Of a stretch of DNA of 64,000 nucleotides, positions 42,901 to 47,419 are shown piece after piece. The stretch comes from Candidula unifasciata (lineage: Eukaryota; Mollusca; Gastropoda; Stylommatophora; Geomitridae), in assembly GCA_905116865.2 (NCBI GenBank), contig CAJHNH020002446.1, forward strand, positions 124,001 through 188,000, given 5' to 3'. The notes below the pieces were generated by a model. That model was not told the DNA's origin. It saw only the letters and a program-made list of their open reading frames with translations, and made no database searches. The translations under genes were made by a program, and so were the position numbers. The number at the start of each line of letters is the position of its first letter. The stretch's first letter is position 1.

Positions 42901-44753
42901 GATTTAATTTAGTACTTTTTTCTGTCCCCACTTTTTCCTTGATTTTGTCATTTCTGACCCTATCTCTTCTAGTCAGGAAAACTTACTTTGAACACAGATA
43001 TATTGGTATTATATATGTCTGCATAAACAAAGGTCAAAATTTGCCTGCAGAAAATGGAGGTGTCAGCTGAAACAGTGCAATGACATCTTTGGATAAACAC
43101 AGAAGAAGAAATGTCTACATAACAGCTTACAGCCTGAGAGCTTCTTACTGACAATAACATATACATAATTTCAGCAGCACAAGTTTTCAACATGAGCCTG
43201 TACCTGTGTTTCTGCTTGATAAAGATGTCAACGGCGAAGAGGTTTGCTTAAATTATGAACTCATCTGCCACAACTTGGCTTCACTGAGACCGCCAGCATC
43301 AGATTTGGGTAAATATTTGTAATTTTCTTGTTTGAGAATATCAAATTTTACCCTGCTGTATGCAGTTAAAATACTTCTTCTTTGGGTGTGGGAGCCAGAA
43401 CAGACATCATTGATTATGATTTTCAGTTTCTCTGGAATTTTCAACTGTGGGACGTTAGTGTGTGTGGTGAAGGGGGAATCAGAGGAGCTTTGAGGATAAC
43501 CCAGCTCATAACTCATTTCAAATCCTCTTTAGAATTTAAAATTTGTATGCATTTGGTATTGCTTACATTATTAATTATGGCGTTCGCTGTTTTAGCTTTC
43601 TTAGTCTTCCTTTGTCGGCTCTGTGGCTAAGTCGATGCGAACGCTTCATAATGCTGGGGTGCCAGGTTCGATCCCAGCTGCGGGTCATGCGCCTTGCGTT
43701 GGTTTCGACAGTTGTATCGGGGGCCGACCGTCCAGAAAGCAATGGTAAACTACTGGACGTAAATTTGCCTAGAGAAACCACACAACAGCCAGGGGCTGCT
43801 GGCGTTGGTTCTGCAACGTCCTGTAAAGGATACGCAACTAACCTTAGTCTTCCTTCATCTGAATATTATGAATACTATTATCCCAGTTTATAATACTTTG
43901 TATCTTTGCCTGTAAATAAAAAAAAATAAAAGTCATTGTTTACCACAGTCAGTTTCTGTGTCATATGCGTTGCACACACTTAATAATTCCGGGCTGCCAG
44001 GTTTGGTAGCAAACCGCCTTGTTTTGGTTTCAACAGTGGTATCAAGAGCAGACTATTCAGAAAGCCATGTCAAGTTACTGACTGTAAAAGTGCTTAGGCC
44101 ATCATGAAGATACATACAGGATATAAGTGACATCTTGGGTATGAAGTGCGAGGCGGGAGATTAAGTGAGAGACAAGGTTTCTTTCAGGCAAACCATGAAG
44201 AGAAGAACGTTCTGCGAAGGGCATGCTTTATGTTAAGATAATGTGTATCTAAGAATTGCTGATAACTGTCCATGAAAAATACAGGGTGCAGTTAATAAAA
44301 AAAAATTGTGTATTGGAAATTAGGTATATGCAGTTCCATTCTGATGTTCTTATATACTAGATGATGGTAGTTCCCAGATTATCACATTTAATTCCAGATC
44401 ATTTCCGAAAAAGCTGTTGTGCCTGTTTTTCATGTCTGGATACCCACTCACAAGGCAGCTTGTGCATTGCATTGTGACACTTTAGACAGCAATATTAACT
44501 AGTGAATTTTAATATCAAAATCAGCAGCTCTTACCCAGACATCTTCAAACTTTAGCAGTGTTCAGATATACATGCACAACTGACTTTATGTGGAAAAAAG
44601 CTGGCACTCAGTTAATGAAATAGAATTCTGTTGTTTCTGCAGATCAGAGTGAAATAATTCCACAGTGGGACCCTATGACAGAGGAGTACACATCAATTCG
44701 CAACAGCTACAAGGTGGATACTGATGAGGCTGGTGTGGCTTTGGTTGGCTACA
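18275..44753 (+). CDS. Multi-Tudor domain protein gene, RNF17/TDRD4-like (12 exons seen)
   Basis: Twelve exons join with matching phases at every junction: 18275-18402, 21019-21160, 24225-24587, 26904-28358, 29934-30092, 31116-31254, 32755-32867, 33113-33258, 35330-36337, 39353-39630, 43175-43308 and 44643-44753 (4176 nt). The first ATG is at 18286-18288, but the exon opens with two bases of a split codon, so upstream coding exons are possible. The product has a helical start, a 500-residue Ser/Pro/Thr-rich region and two extended Tudor domains, each with the YR-A/G and F/L-IDYG signatures and the second with the PM-x-E-x-Y...NSY-x-VD C-terminal block. In animals, multi-Tudor proteins of this type dock on methylated PIWI proteins in germ granules and shape piRNA output. 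RNF17/TDRD4 is the closest match I can suggest. No RING finger, no later Tudor domains and no stop codon were found; the last exon ends in an open phase 1, so the gene should continue beyond 44.75 kb. Confidence 0.85.
18286..18288 (+). other. Candidate start codon of the Tudor gene
   Basis: ATG in the context CTATAATGA, 11 bases after the acceptor. The -3 base is A. The frame is also open upstream to the acceptor, so it cannot be told whether this Met is internal. Confidence 0.35.
18838..18903 (+). repeat. About 65-nt poly(C) tract
   Basis: Nearly unbroken cytosines with a single A near the middle, in intron 1 of the Tudor gene. It can form an i-motif or, on the other strand, G-quadruplexes. 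Length may be inaccurate in any assembly. It creates spurious poly-Pro and poly-Gly frames. Confidence 0.95.
19100..19560 (+). pseudogene. LINE C-terminal fragment in intron 1
   Basis: The plus-strand pieces, across stops and frameshifts, are KLHIFKSNVISILTYV, then ENKCLKKIMNIEWDEF, then GHTLRLNEQRITKQALKW. They match the post-catalytic region of a LINE RT (stop codon at 19207 and others). The direction is the same as the host gene. Confidence 0.75.
19975..20012 (+). repeat. Family B internal fragment, 38 bp
   Basis: GTTTCCTTCGAAGTCGGAGT and GCATCTGCCTGAGAG match the family B core almost perfectly but with nothing else of the family on either side. Confidence 0.7.
20160..20690 (+). pseudogene. 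LINE C-terminal fragment in intron 1
   Basis: It begins SRIGQAKAAFQKMKKYL, then a frameshifted RKRVLKCYIEPVLLYG, then a long open stretch with EATEMWFLRRMLQMSWTARI, FFGHIMRRE and GKRVRGRPREMMLDGL. The sequence order is standard for the region after the RT active site. It has several frameshifts upstream of 20335. Confidence 0.85.
20725..20875 (+). repeat. Family B repeat, 5'-truncated
   Basis: Starts at ATCTGCCTGAGAGGCAAGGA, keeps AGCCAGATCTGTTAAACAGA and ends with GATGAATGCTAAGAATAAG plus an AAG-rich tail. Confidence 0.8.
21019..21160 (+). CDS. Tudor gene exon 2
   Basis: Acceptor CTTCTCAG and donor GTAATC; starts phase 0, ends phase 1. Continues the helical region: VVAKVELRLGNELDLLQNPE, then HEIIQNLDKASQVFTDVA, ending NLDSVL. 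It is leucine- and charge-rich with no zinc ligands. Confidence 0.75.
21161..21428. other. Intron 2, no feature recognised
   Basis: A poly(T) run near 21200. I see nothing else between the exon 2 donor and the duplicated block. Confidence 0.3.
21429..21913 (+). repeat. 0.5-kb duplicated block, copy 2
   Basis: Partner of 17437-17942, lying in intron 2 of the Tudor gene. The plus-strand left end follows CTTAC and the right end is GACCGGAAG. It holds small indels relative to copy 1 and no shared open frame. Confidence 0.85.
21930..22700 (-). pseudogene. LINE C-terminal fragment, interrupted by poly(C)
   Basis: On the minus strand there are remnants of LLYDSETW, then HTLRMVEFLKTSSMVNYR and LYHDIKMCASGT. 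The last words recur almost exactly in the fragment at 60700-61010 (LRTSSVVNYRWLDVD, LHYDIKMCASGA), so both come from one LINE family. A poly(C) run lies at 22018-22037 on the plus strand. Confidence 0.7.
22805..23100 (-). pseudogene. LINE terminal fragment with CCHC-like / RNase H-following segment
   Basis: The minus-strand reading gives RNRLRTGHCRLNKHSYKLG, then QCLRAEQTPEHVLQDCPLL and then LWGNLRDLEKTSQFM. This is the conserved C-terminal end of I/Jockey-like LINEs after RNase H (RLRTGHxxLNxHxY ... C-x-C ... TxEHxLxxCP). It is almost unbroken for 90 codons, so this fragment is younger than most around it. Confidence 0.85.
23395..23860. repeat. Degenerate GACTTG/AACTTG-rich repeat region
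   Basis: Two clusters, at 23410-23525 and 23735-23850, are built from many irregular copies of ACTTG, GACTCAACTTGAGACTTGAC-like words and their variants. The clusters face each other around a unique spacer of about 200 bp, so this may be a small element with repetitive ends. No duplication of the target is evident. Confidence 0.6.
23878..23985 (+). repeat. Family A SINE body fragment
   Basis: TACCAGGAAATACCATGAGA, GTTGACATCACCCATCAAGG and CTGATTGGTCAATAC match the family A body in forward orientation. Confidence 0.5.
24225..24587 (+). CDS. Tudor gene exon 3
   Basis: Acceptor GTTTCAG and donor GTCAGT, phase 1 at both ends. 121 codons of strongly polar, disordered-looking sequence rich in Gln, Glu, Lys and Ser (for example QERQQRQTITQQVRFAETDK). 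It ends SVDDIVAQE. It has no recognisable domain and probably forms a flexible linker. Confidence 0.75.
24745..24990 (-). pseudogene. 3' tail of the RNase H-bearing LINE, second copy
   Basis: Matches 14345-14560: GATTCAAGAACCGACATCAC, CAGCCAGCAAAGAGTTCTGA and CAGTCTCACCAGACTATGG in the same order. It begins only about 160 bp after the exon 3 donor. Confidence 0.75.
25000..25650. other. Intron 3, no feature recognised
   Basis: AT-rich sequence between a LINE tail and a family B copy. No exon-like or repeat pattern was noticed. Confidence 0.3.
25655..25935 (+). repeat. Family B repeat, near full length
   Basis: Contains all modules of the family: GGGTTCCAGGGCCATTTTAT, CCACTGCCTACCCAAAAGC, CTTCGAAGTCTGTGTGCATC, AGATCTGTCAAATGGATGCA, CTCCAGAAGTGAACGACAC and an end in GAAGAAGAAGG. 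It is the fullest forward copy in the window. Confidence 0.85.
26172..26494 (+). repeat. 53-bp tandem repeat, six copies
   Basis: The unit begins ACATTTCTATAGAAAACATT and ends AATCCTTCATGACAAC. The copies start near 26175, 26228, 26281, 26334, 26387 and 26440 and are nearly identical, the first being the most different. The 53-bp period is exact. It lies in intron 3, about 400 bp before exon 4. Confidence 0.95.
26565..26833 (+). repeat. Family B repeat, diverged, near full length
   Basis: Contains GGGTTTTGGGCCCCATTGTA, TGCATCTGCCTGAGAGC, CCAGAAGTGGACGAACAACC and an AAGAAGAAG tail. It ends about 70 bp before exon 4. Confidence 0.8.
26904..28358 (+). CDS. Tudor gene exon 4, long Ser/Pro-rich exon
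   Basis: A 1455-nt exon, phase 1 at both ends, acceptor TTTTCAG and donor GTATAA. It is open throughout, unlike any neighbouring intron sequence. The protein is Ser/Pro/Thr/His-rich and disordered-looking, with an internal 26-residue tandem duplication (unit starts TAHSSCDC and ends SLLPSEI, at 26963-27040 and 27041-27118). The C-terminal 40 residues turn charged and helical (NELMKKAEKEAYEKATTK). Long disordered segments of this kind are usual between domains in germ-granule Tudor proteins. Confidence 0.85.
26963..27118 (+). repeat. In-frame 78-bp tandem duplication inside exon 4
   Basis: Two 78-bp copies (26963-27040 and 27041-27118) both begin ACAGCTCATTC and end TTACCAAGTGAAATT. They differ at about eleven positions, many changing amino acids, and keep the reading frame. 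Confidence 0.9.
28830..29400 (+). pseudogene. LINE C-terminal fragment in intron 4
   Basis: The plus-strand order is HLGASVTYFHG (the YLG box), then LRRLENFQKI, KEIKCFRRAAGVSRKDRIRN, EQQMKRFRHLTRMPW and VSGRPWKTLSDGIK. The two long frames overlap at about 29170-29225, marking a frameshift. Confidence 0.85.
29538..29720 (+). pseudogene. Small LINE tail remnant and poly(G) run
   Basis: After a short poly(G) run at 29547-29556, a reading with CEHVMRRETIKVN and KVSGKERQRETKREN resembles the HVMRRE...GKRxRGRxR tail of LINEs. It is very degraded. Confidence 0.45.
29934..30092 (+). CDS. Tudor gene exon 5
   Basis: Acceptor ATTTCAG and donor GTAAAT, phase 1 at both ends. 53 codons of linker: VPVLKTEPWTTVAEASVSP, ending DIQVNKLEKH. 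Polar, without a domain. Confidence 0.75.
30560..30790 (+). repeat. Possible tRNA-headed SINE remnant
   Basis: It has AGCTAAGAGACAAATC and a B-box-like GGTTTGATCCC, followed by GGCCACTTCCTGGCCTTTAA and TCAGGAGTCAGAGGTTG. The body does not match families A to E clearly. Confidence 0.35.
31116..31254 (+). CDS. Tudor gene exon 6, start of Tudor domain 1
   Basis: Acceptor GTTTCAG and donor GTAAGT; starts phase 1, ends phase 2. It encodes the N-terminal strand of an extended Tudor domain (SAKVSSIVHPWSFHVQLVG), corresponding to the V-x-x-V-x-x-P-x-x-F-x-V-Q motif of the family. Confidence 0.8.
31495..31740 (-). pseudogene. LINE C-terminal fragment in intron 6
   Basis: The minus-strand reading, with frameshifts, gives NQTVYEKFHSRHLD and KGRPRKRWIDSVN, the segment that follows the WFGHV/KRM box. 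It is antisense to the host gene. Confidence 0.65.
31990..32330 (-). pseudogene. LINE C-terminal fragment in intron 6
   Basis: The minus-strand reading gives HERSNGLSTTILHGSVKGK, then RRRGRSRKTQRQNLTD, then DHQRWKELIRQS and TGDPR. This is the usual end of a LINE RT protein (basic GRxR patch, then R-x-x-W-x-x-L-I). Confidence 0.75.
32493..32712 (-). repeat. Family A SINE, reverse copy
   Basis: Reads GGCATAAAGTGCTAGACCTA, CATCACGCTGGCCACCTTTA, AAGGCTGGGTCGACCTAGGA and the head in reverse to GTGTCTAGCCACTATGCCAG. It ends about 40 bp before exon 7. Confidence 0.85.
32755..32867 (+). CDS. Tudor gene exon 7, Tudor core 1a
   Basis: Acceptor TTTACAG and donor GTTAGT; starts phase 2, ends phase 1. 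It encodes VGLFCLAKSRDQNYYRARVL, the C-x-A-x-x-x-D-x-x-Y-Y-R-A strand pair of the Tudor barrel. The aromatic YYR contributes to the methylarginine cage in related domains. Confidence 0.88.
33113..33258 (+). CDS. Tudor gene exon 8, Tudor core 1b
   Basis: Acceptor TTCCCTAG and donor GTAGGC; starts phase 1, ends phase 0. It encodes KVVLIDYGIRKVV and then DIYSIPDSVMQYPCQALFCA, the second half of the barrel and the start of the extended-Tudor linker helix. In the F-x-x-Y-x-N cage segment this domain has Leu and Ile at the Phe and Asn places. Confidence 0.9.
33260..33795. other. Intron 8, proximal part, no feature recognised
   Basis: AT-rich sequence after the exon 8 donor. Nothing stands out. Confidence 0.3.
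33800..34330 (-). repeat. Family D tRNA-headed repeat, reverse copy
   Basis: In reverse it reads head CTCGAGTGCTAGAGGTCC with GGGTTCAAGCACGG, then GAATAGCCTAACAGCGCTG and GAACGGAGCATTTATGGGTT, matching 14935-15345 module by module. It may extend further (a poly(T) run at 33798-33811 would be its 3' tail), which suggests a 500-bp element. Confidence 0.75.
34376..34505 (+). repeat. Family E short repeat, second copy
   Basis: TCTAATATAACCCAATCGTT, GCACTTTGTGTCACTGGGTG and GCGGTACTGGTGGGGT match the copies at 15352 and 53118 in order. Confidence 0.7.
34770..35282. mobile_element. MITE sharing ends with the 12.9-kb element, 8-bp duplication
   Basis: A 513-bp element in intron 8 whose ends are inverted repeats of about 65 bp (GGCTGTCCTCCAAATAACAG ... 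GAGGATAGCC). The flanks are AGTTATTT (34762-34769) and AGTTGTTT (35283-35290), an 8-bp duplication with one change. The inner sequence differs from the 12.9-kb element and includes two short ATG frames (near 34943 and 35041) with no known motif. The right end lies 48 bp before the exon 9 boundary, so the element supplies the region just upstream of the polypyrimidine tract. Confidence 0.88.
35330..36337 (+). CDS. Tudor gene exon 9, end of Tudor 1, linker and start of Tudor 2
   Basis: A 1008-nt exon, phase 0 at both ends, acceptor TTTTCCAG and donor GTATGT. The first 90 codons complete extended Tudor 1 (LWTEEAILEFQQCI, then VDVMCTMPQTTHRGVSATK). A Ser/Lys-rich linker of about 140 residues follows. 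The last 90 codons begin Tudor 2: VISPSSFFVHLVDKD, a helix with LQTLEEELMKLSTSL, then FNPARNFLVCVTD and CYRGLVLDV. The acceptor lies only 48 bp after the right end of a MITE. Confidence 0.9.
36340..36805. other. Intron 9, proximal part, no feature recognised
   Basis: AT-rich; nothing but a weak SINE-like resemblance. Confidence 0.3.
36810..36940 (+). pseudogene. Short LINE fragment in intron 9
   Basis: It reads VKLLEATDVWFGRRMLRML, the E-A-x-x-x-W-F-x-R-R-M-L box seen also at 20335. Only about 40 codons survive. Confidence 0.65.
37205..37491 (-). repeat. Family A SINE, best full-length copy
   Basis: Read in reverse it starts GCCGTGGCCGAGCGGCTAGA (tRNA-Leu/Ser-like head with A box). It has B-box-like GTGGGTACGCTCCC, then GGATCCCAGGTCGACCCAGC, GGTGGCCGGTGTGATGCTGA and TATAGGTCTAGCCCTATATG, and ends GGAAAAGGGTCCTTTACTTT. 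The length is about 285 bp. The clean sequence marks it as one of the younger copies. Confidence 0.92.
37618..37864 (+). repeat. 35-bp tandem repeat, seven copies
   Basis: The unit is roughly TCTGGAGCCACACTGGTGCA followed by GTGGCTAGAAGTTTG. The copies differ at a few positions each. The unit resembles the head of the SINE that directly follows it, so the array probably arose by slippage or unequal exchange within that SINE. Confidence 0.92.
37865..38045 (+). repeat. Family A SINE, old copy downstream of the 35-bp array
   Basis: GATCTTGGGTTGGAATCTGA (degenerate B-box region), AAGTGGGTACCAGATAATGA and AAGTAAAGATGATTGG follow the family A order in forward orientation. Confidence 0.65.
38130..38420 (-). 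repeat. Family B repeat, reverse, near full length
   Basis: From CTTCTTCTTCACGTTCACCA through GGAAAGTTCTGGTTGCTCGT, CAGAACCTGAGTGTTGCGTG, GACTGTTGGTTCCTTGCCTC and TTACGGCATGCTTTTGGGGA to GGGGCCCCGGAACCCACAC. One of the fullest copies; it begins with the reverse of an AAG tail. Confidence 0.92.
38600..38775 (+). repeat. Family B repeat, 5'-truncated
   Basis: It starts at GTTCCTTCGAAGTCAGAGTG and runs to CAACCAGAACTTTCTGC with an AAGAAGAAG end. A segment before GTGGATGAACAACC is deleted. Confidence 0.85.
39353..39630 (+). CDS. Tudor gene exon 10, core of Tudor 2
   Basis: Acceptor TCTCCTCAG and donor GTAAGC; starts phase 0, ends phase 2. It encodes FLIFFIDYGDFEWIPSSRLF then PLPSNLQNHAASVVWCSLKG. 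This is the best Tudor match in the window, with Asp in place of the Asn after DYG. It ends in the linker region (VFSAILLKETLQQIN). Confidence 0.92.
39706..39721 (+). repeat. Poly(G) run, about 16 nt
   Basis: A homopolymer in intron 10, about 80 bp downstream of the exon 10 donor. Confidence 0.9.
39845..40018 (+). repeat. Family B repeat, 5'-truncated
   Basis: It starts at GCAAGAGCATCTGCCTGAGA. It keeps GTGTAAAATGGATGTG and CAGAGGTGGATGAACAACTA and ends in AAAAAGAAGAAC. Confidence 0.75.
40025..40900. other. Intron 10, no feature recognised
   Basis: Probably includes the untranslated 3' end of the Penelope-like element (40620-40920), but I cannot fix its end. Nothing else is recognised. Confidence 0.35.
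40920..41575 (-). pseudogene. Penelope-like element: RT end and GIY-YIG endonuclease, frameshifted
   Basis: Minus-strand order: RPILILTYHPHNIR, then LSILRADPTTNNIFFELP, HNLKDILVKSRLRP, the cysteine motif CHRPVCRTCPYV, FYCTSQNVIYAINCKRSG, then after a one-base frameshift at about 41183 KYISETGSRLADRFRQHLLD. The remainder runs to CFIYTLGTLVPSGLNCQHSF and a stop at about 40920. This is the end of the RT, the linker with Cys residues and the GIY-YIG endonuclease typical of Penelope-like retroelements, with the Gly-Ile-Tyr half altered and the YI-x-ETG half intact. The RT core upstream (above 41575) is missing. It lies antisense in intron 10. Confidence 0.85.
41580..42119. other. Intron 10, no feature recognised
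   Basis: AT-rich; the minus-strand open frames here are not clearly part of the Penelope-like RT. Confidence 0.3.
42120..42610 (+). repeat. Old family A SINE split by a younger family A SINE
   Basis: The left half, 42120-42225, has the degraded head (TAAGGTTTCTGGGTTAAATT). The right half, from 42497, has GGCCACCAGGGAATATCCTG, AAGTAAAGATGATTGG and GTTGACATTACCCAATGAG. The interrupting copy is 42226-42483. Confidence 0.8.
42226..42483 (+). repeat. Nested family A SINE with 13-bp target-site duplication
   Basis: A clean copy: GTCACCGTGGCTGATCGGCT, GGTCGTGGGTTCGCTCCCTT (B box), GGCTCCCAGGTTGACCCAG and ATAGGTCTAGCCCTATATGA, ending GGAAAAGGGTCCTTTACTTT. The flanks TTTACTAGGGCTA (42213-42225) and TTTACTAGGGCTA (42484-42496) are identical. 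Confidence 0.93.
42690..42975 (-). pseudogene. LINE C-terminal fragment in intron 10
   Basis: The minus-strand words are RNDKIKEKVGTEKST, then KPRGQPCKQWIDELQRL and AHAKTPTRCL. This is the D-R-x-R-N...GRPRKRW-x-D order with frameshifts. It ends about 200 bp before exon 11. Confidence 0.6.
43175..43308 (+). CDS. Tudor gene exon 11
   Basis: Acceptor AATTTCAG and donor GTAAAT; starts phase 2, ends phase 1. It encodes VPVFLLDKDVNGEEVCLNYE then LICHNLASL, the SN-like half of extended Tudor 2 (V-x-L-x-D...G-x-x-V-x-L-N). The acceptor is of the NAGNAG type (CAGCAG), so a one-residue alternative start three bases later is possible. Confidence 0.88.
43309..43617. other. Intron 11, proximal part, no feature recognised
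   Basis: Nothing stands out; the open plus-strand frames here are short and not spliced in phase. Confidence 0.3.
43618..43860 (+). repeat. Family C tRNA-headed SINE, best copy
   Basis: The head is GCTCTGTGGCTAAGTCGATG (A box) and CCAGGTTCGATCCCAGCTGC (B box). The body is TTGGTTTCGACAGTTGTATC, CTACTGGACGTAAATTTGCC and GGTTCTGCAACGTCCTGTAA, ending GGATACGCAACTAAC. Confidence 0.9.
43990..44110 (+). repeat. Family C SINE, partial and diverged
   Basis: GGGCTGCCAGGTTTGGTAGC, TTTTGGTTTCAACAGTGGTA and AGTTACTGACTGTAAAAGTG follow the family C order about 130 bp after a better copy. Confidence 0.7.
44111..44640. other. Intron 11, distal part, no feature recognised
   Basis: AT-rich stretch up to the exon 12 acceptor; a short LINE-tail resemblance at 44110-44230 is too weak to call. 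Confidence 0.3.
44643..44753 (+). CDS. Tudor gene exon 12 (last seen)
   Basis: Acceptor TTTCTGCAG and donor GTAAGT, phase 1 at both ends. It encodes WDPMTEEYTSIRNSYKVDTD and ends VALVGY. This P-M-x-E-x-Y...N-S-Y-x-V-D block with G-Y at the end is characteristic of Tudor proteins of the TDRD/RNF17 group. The frame is open at the donor; reading on into the intron meets TGA within three codons. Confidence 0.88.
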
Positions 44754-44757
44754 GTAA

Positions 44758-45557
44758 GTGACTGTTGGCATCCATGTCAGTGTTGTTGGCATACATGTCA
44801 GTGTTTTTGGCATCATTGTCAGTGTTGTTGGCATCCATGTCAGTGTTGTTGGCATCATTGTCAGTGCTGTTGGCATTAATGTTAGTGTTGTTAACATACA
44901 TGTCACTGTTGATATCCATGTCCGTGTTGTTGGCATACATGTCACTGTTGTTGGCATACGTGTCAGTGTTGTTGGCATCCATGTCAGTGTTGTTGGTATC
45001 TGTGTCAGTGTTGTTGGCATACATGTCAGTGTTGTTGGCATACATGTCACTGTTGTTGGCATCCATGCCAGTGTTGTTGGCATACATGTCATTGTTGTTG
45101 GTATCCATGTTATTGTTGTTGGTATCCATGTCATTGTTGTTGGCATACATGTCACTGTTGTTGGCATCCATGCAAGTGTTGTTGGCATACATGTCTGTGT
45201 TTTTGGCACACAGTCAGTGTTATTCGCATCCGTGTCAGTGTTGTTGGCATACATGTCAGTGTTGTTGGCATCCATGTCACTGTTGTTGGTATCTATGTCA
45301 CTGTCGTTGGCATACATGTCTGTGTTTTTGGCACACAGTCAGTGTTATTGGCATCCGTGTCAGTGTTGTTGGCATCCATGTCACTGTTGTTGGTATCCAT
45401 GTCAGTGTTGTTGGCATACATGTAAGTGTTGTTGGTATCCATGTCAGTGTTTTTGGCATACATGTCAGTGTTGTTGGCATCCAGGCATACATGTCAGTGT
45501 TGTTGGCATCCAGGCATACATGTCAGTGTTGTTGGCATCATGTCAGTGTTATTTGTC
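44758..45557 (+). repeat. 21-bp minisatellite, about 37 copies
   Basis: The unit is close to GTCAGTGTTGTTGGCATACA followed by T, with frequent ATCCAT variants. The period is mostly 21 bp, with some units lengthened or shortened by 1-6 bp, and there is a second-order repeat around GTGTTTTTGGCACACAGTC (45196 and 45324). Because 21 is a multiple of three, several frames stay open on both strands (for example 44758-45615 plus and 44673-45317 minus). The array begins within about 5 bases of the exon 12 donor. Confidence 0.95.
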
Positions 45558-45559
45558 AT

Positions 45560-46185
45560 CAAGTAGTCAGTTTCATTTGTCTGAAGTTAATGAAACAGCA
45601 GTTTGTCCTACATGAATGATTATATTGACTCATAAAGAACTTAAGATCTTTCAATCTTATTCAGTTTTAGAAAGTTTTTTTAGCGAGTACTCAATCGGAC
45701 AAAAATTACGAACATTATTTCAATAATGCGAACACAAATAATGCATTGCACAATTTATTGCCAGGAATATTTCCCTTTGTCTCGTCAGGTGCATTACTAC
45801 AGTTACATCAACATATAATGAAGCACAAAAACTGAATAAATTCCATTGTAACACAAAAGGTCTTTCCTCGATGCATTGCTCATCTAATTCCCTTAAGTTC
45901 ACGTTAGTTATATGACTTACCGGTGTAACTTTAAATTTATGACAAATTCATTCTGTTTACATAAGGATTCTATGACTTTCACAGAATGTCAATGTCAGCA
46001 GTATGTAAATACTAACTCCGTCTTAACTAAGAAAGAGATGTACACTCTCTGATGATGTAACATACAATACATGAACAATAGCCAACTAGGCATTGCTTGT
46101 TTCTTGGGATCTAAATAAGATGCTTTTTATTCTTTTCTTAGATATTCATGGGACTTATAAATTTGTAAATTTCCTCATGTTAATC
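45560..46185. other. No gene recognised; includes old dispersed repeat at about 45740-45830
   Basis: The stretch with TTTATTGCCAGGAATATTTC and TCTCGTCAGGTGCATTACTA is the partner of the minus-strand repeat at 1290-1470. Nothing else is recognised. Confidence 0.4.
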
Positions 46186-46189
46186 TTTT

Positions 46190-46470
46190 CCTCTTGGCAT
46201 TCACCAGTTGTAAACTCTGGAGGGATAATTCTGGCTGTTCATCCACTTCTGAACTTTTATGTTTTTCCAGACTTTTCTTTTTTTGCATGCACATCCATTT
46301 TACAGATCTGACTTATTTATATACAGACTGTTGGTTCTTTGCCTCTCAAGTAGATGCTGTCCAACTTTGAAGGTAACAACTCTAACCAGTTGCCTTTTAT
46401 GAAATGCTTATTATGGGGGCACTGGATCTTTTCTCCACCCCCTTCTTCCTTCCCCCCGCAACCCTCCAAA
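46190..46470 (-). repeat. Family B repeat, reverse, diverged
   Basis: GGCATTCACCAGTTGTAAAC, GCACATCCATTTTACAGATC and CAGACTGTTGGTTCTTTGCC followed by GGGGGCACTGGATCTTTTC give the family in reverse. Confidence 0.8.
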
Positions 46471-46669
46471 TGAAACCTCAAAAACCTCACAGGGAAAAAC
46501 TAGTTAATAACACCTGTACAGATGGTAACATGCACACACAAAAACCAAAAACTTAGCCAAGTGGGCATGTCTTGGAATCCCACCATGGGTGGAGATTTTC
46601 TCTTAAATATATGAGTACTAGAAGAGATCTTCTAGAAAGGAAGTGTTAAAAAAAAGGCCTGTTTTTGTG

Positions 46670-46985
46670 TAGGTAGTGTATCGGGCATTTAGTGTTAGAC
46701 TCATGAGTTTGTAGACCAGTCGGCACTCAATGGATGATGTAGTCAACCTCACGCCGGCCTGCTTTATGTCTCATTTGTTTTTTACACTAGCCATTTAAGG
46801 TTGGGTCGACCTGGGAAAAAATCAGACTGGATGTGAATTCAAGCACAAATACTTTGGAGCAATAGGTGAAGCGGGTAACTTTTACACTACCACAGCTGCC
46901 TGAATAGAATGTGACCAAACTACAGCTGCCAGCATTGCCCACTGAGTACTGATTGGTCAGTAACAAATATAGGTTGATAGCATCC
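46670..46985 (-). repeat. Family A SINE, reverse, followed by a forward fragment
   Basis: 46670-46905 reads GGCATTTAGTGTTAGACTCA, AACCTCACGCCGGCCTGCTT and AAGGTTGGGTCGACCTGGGA in reverse orientation. 46925-46985 (GCCCACTGAGTACTGATTGG) fits a second, forward family A piece. A hybrid or nested arrangement is possible. Confidence 0.65.
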
Positions 46986-47419
46986 AGTACAACTCAGGAT
47001 GTGGAAATGGTTTCTTTATTTACATTACAATGAGCTAAAGGTAGGCAGCAAATGCCAGTGGTCTGCTGGCTTATGTATGGTTGTACCCAGCTAGTCTTTC
47101 ATTGAACAAGTCCCGCTCCTAAGACAGTAGAGAGGAGATGCTGCATCTTTGGAGGCAGCACAATGTCCTACCTGTCAGCCTGCAGAGAAAAAGAGAAAGA
47201 GAGAGAGAGAGAGCTAATCAACTAATTAATGGGGAAGTTATAGAGTAATGATGCTGTTGTGAGTTTGTAGTAAAATTGAAGCAAAAGAGATCAGGATTAC
47301 ATTGACAAAAATTATGGGATGAACCAGCAGGCTCCTAACCAAACAGATCCTCCACTAACTAGATAGCCACAATACCCATAATAATAGAGCTAAGCAACAA
47401 ACCCAATTCTTCACTTTAT

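Noticed and set aside
44673..45619. Long open frames on both strands across the 21-bp minisatellite (up to 285 codons)
   Set aside because: The period is a multiple of three and the unit lacks stops in several frames, so openness is automatic; both strands and several frames are open together.
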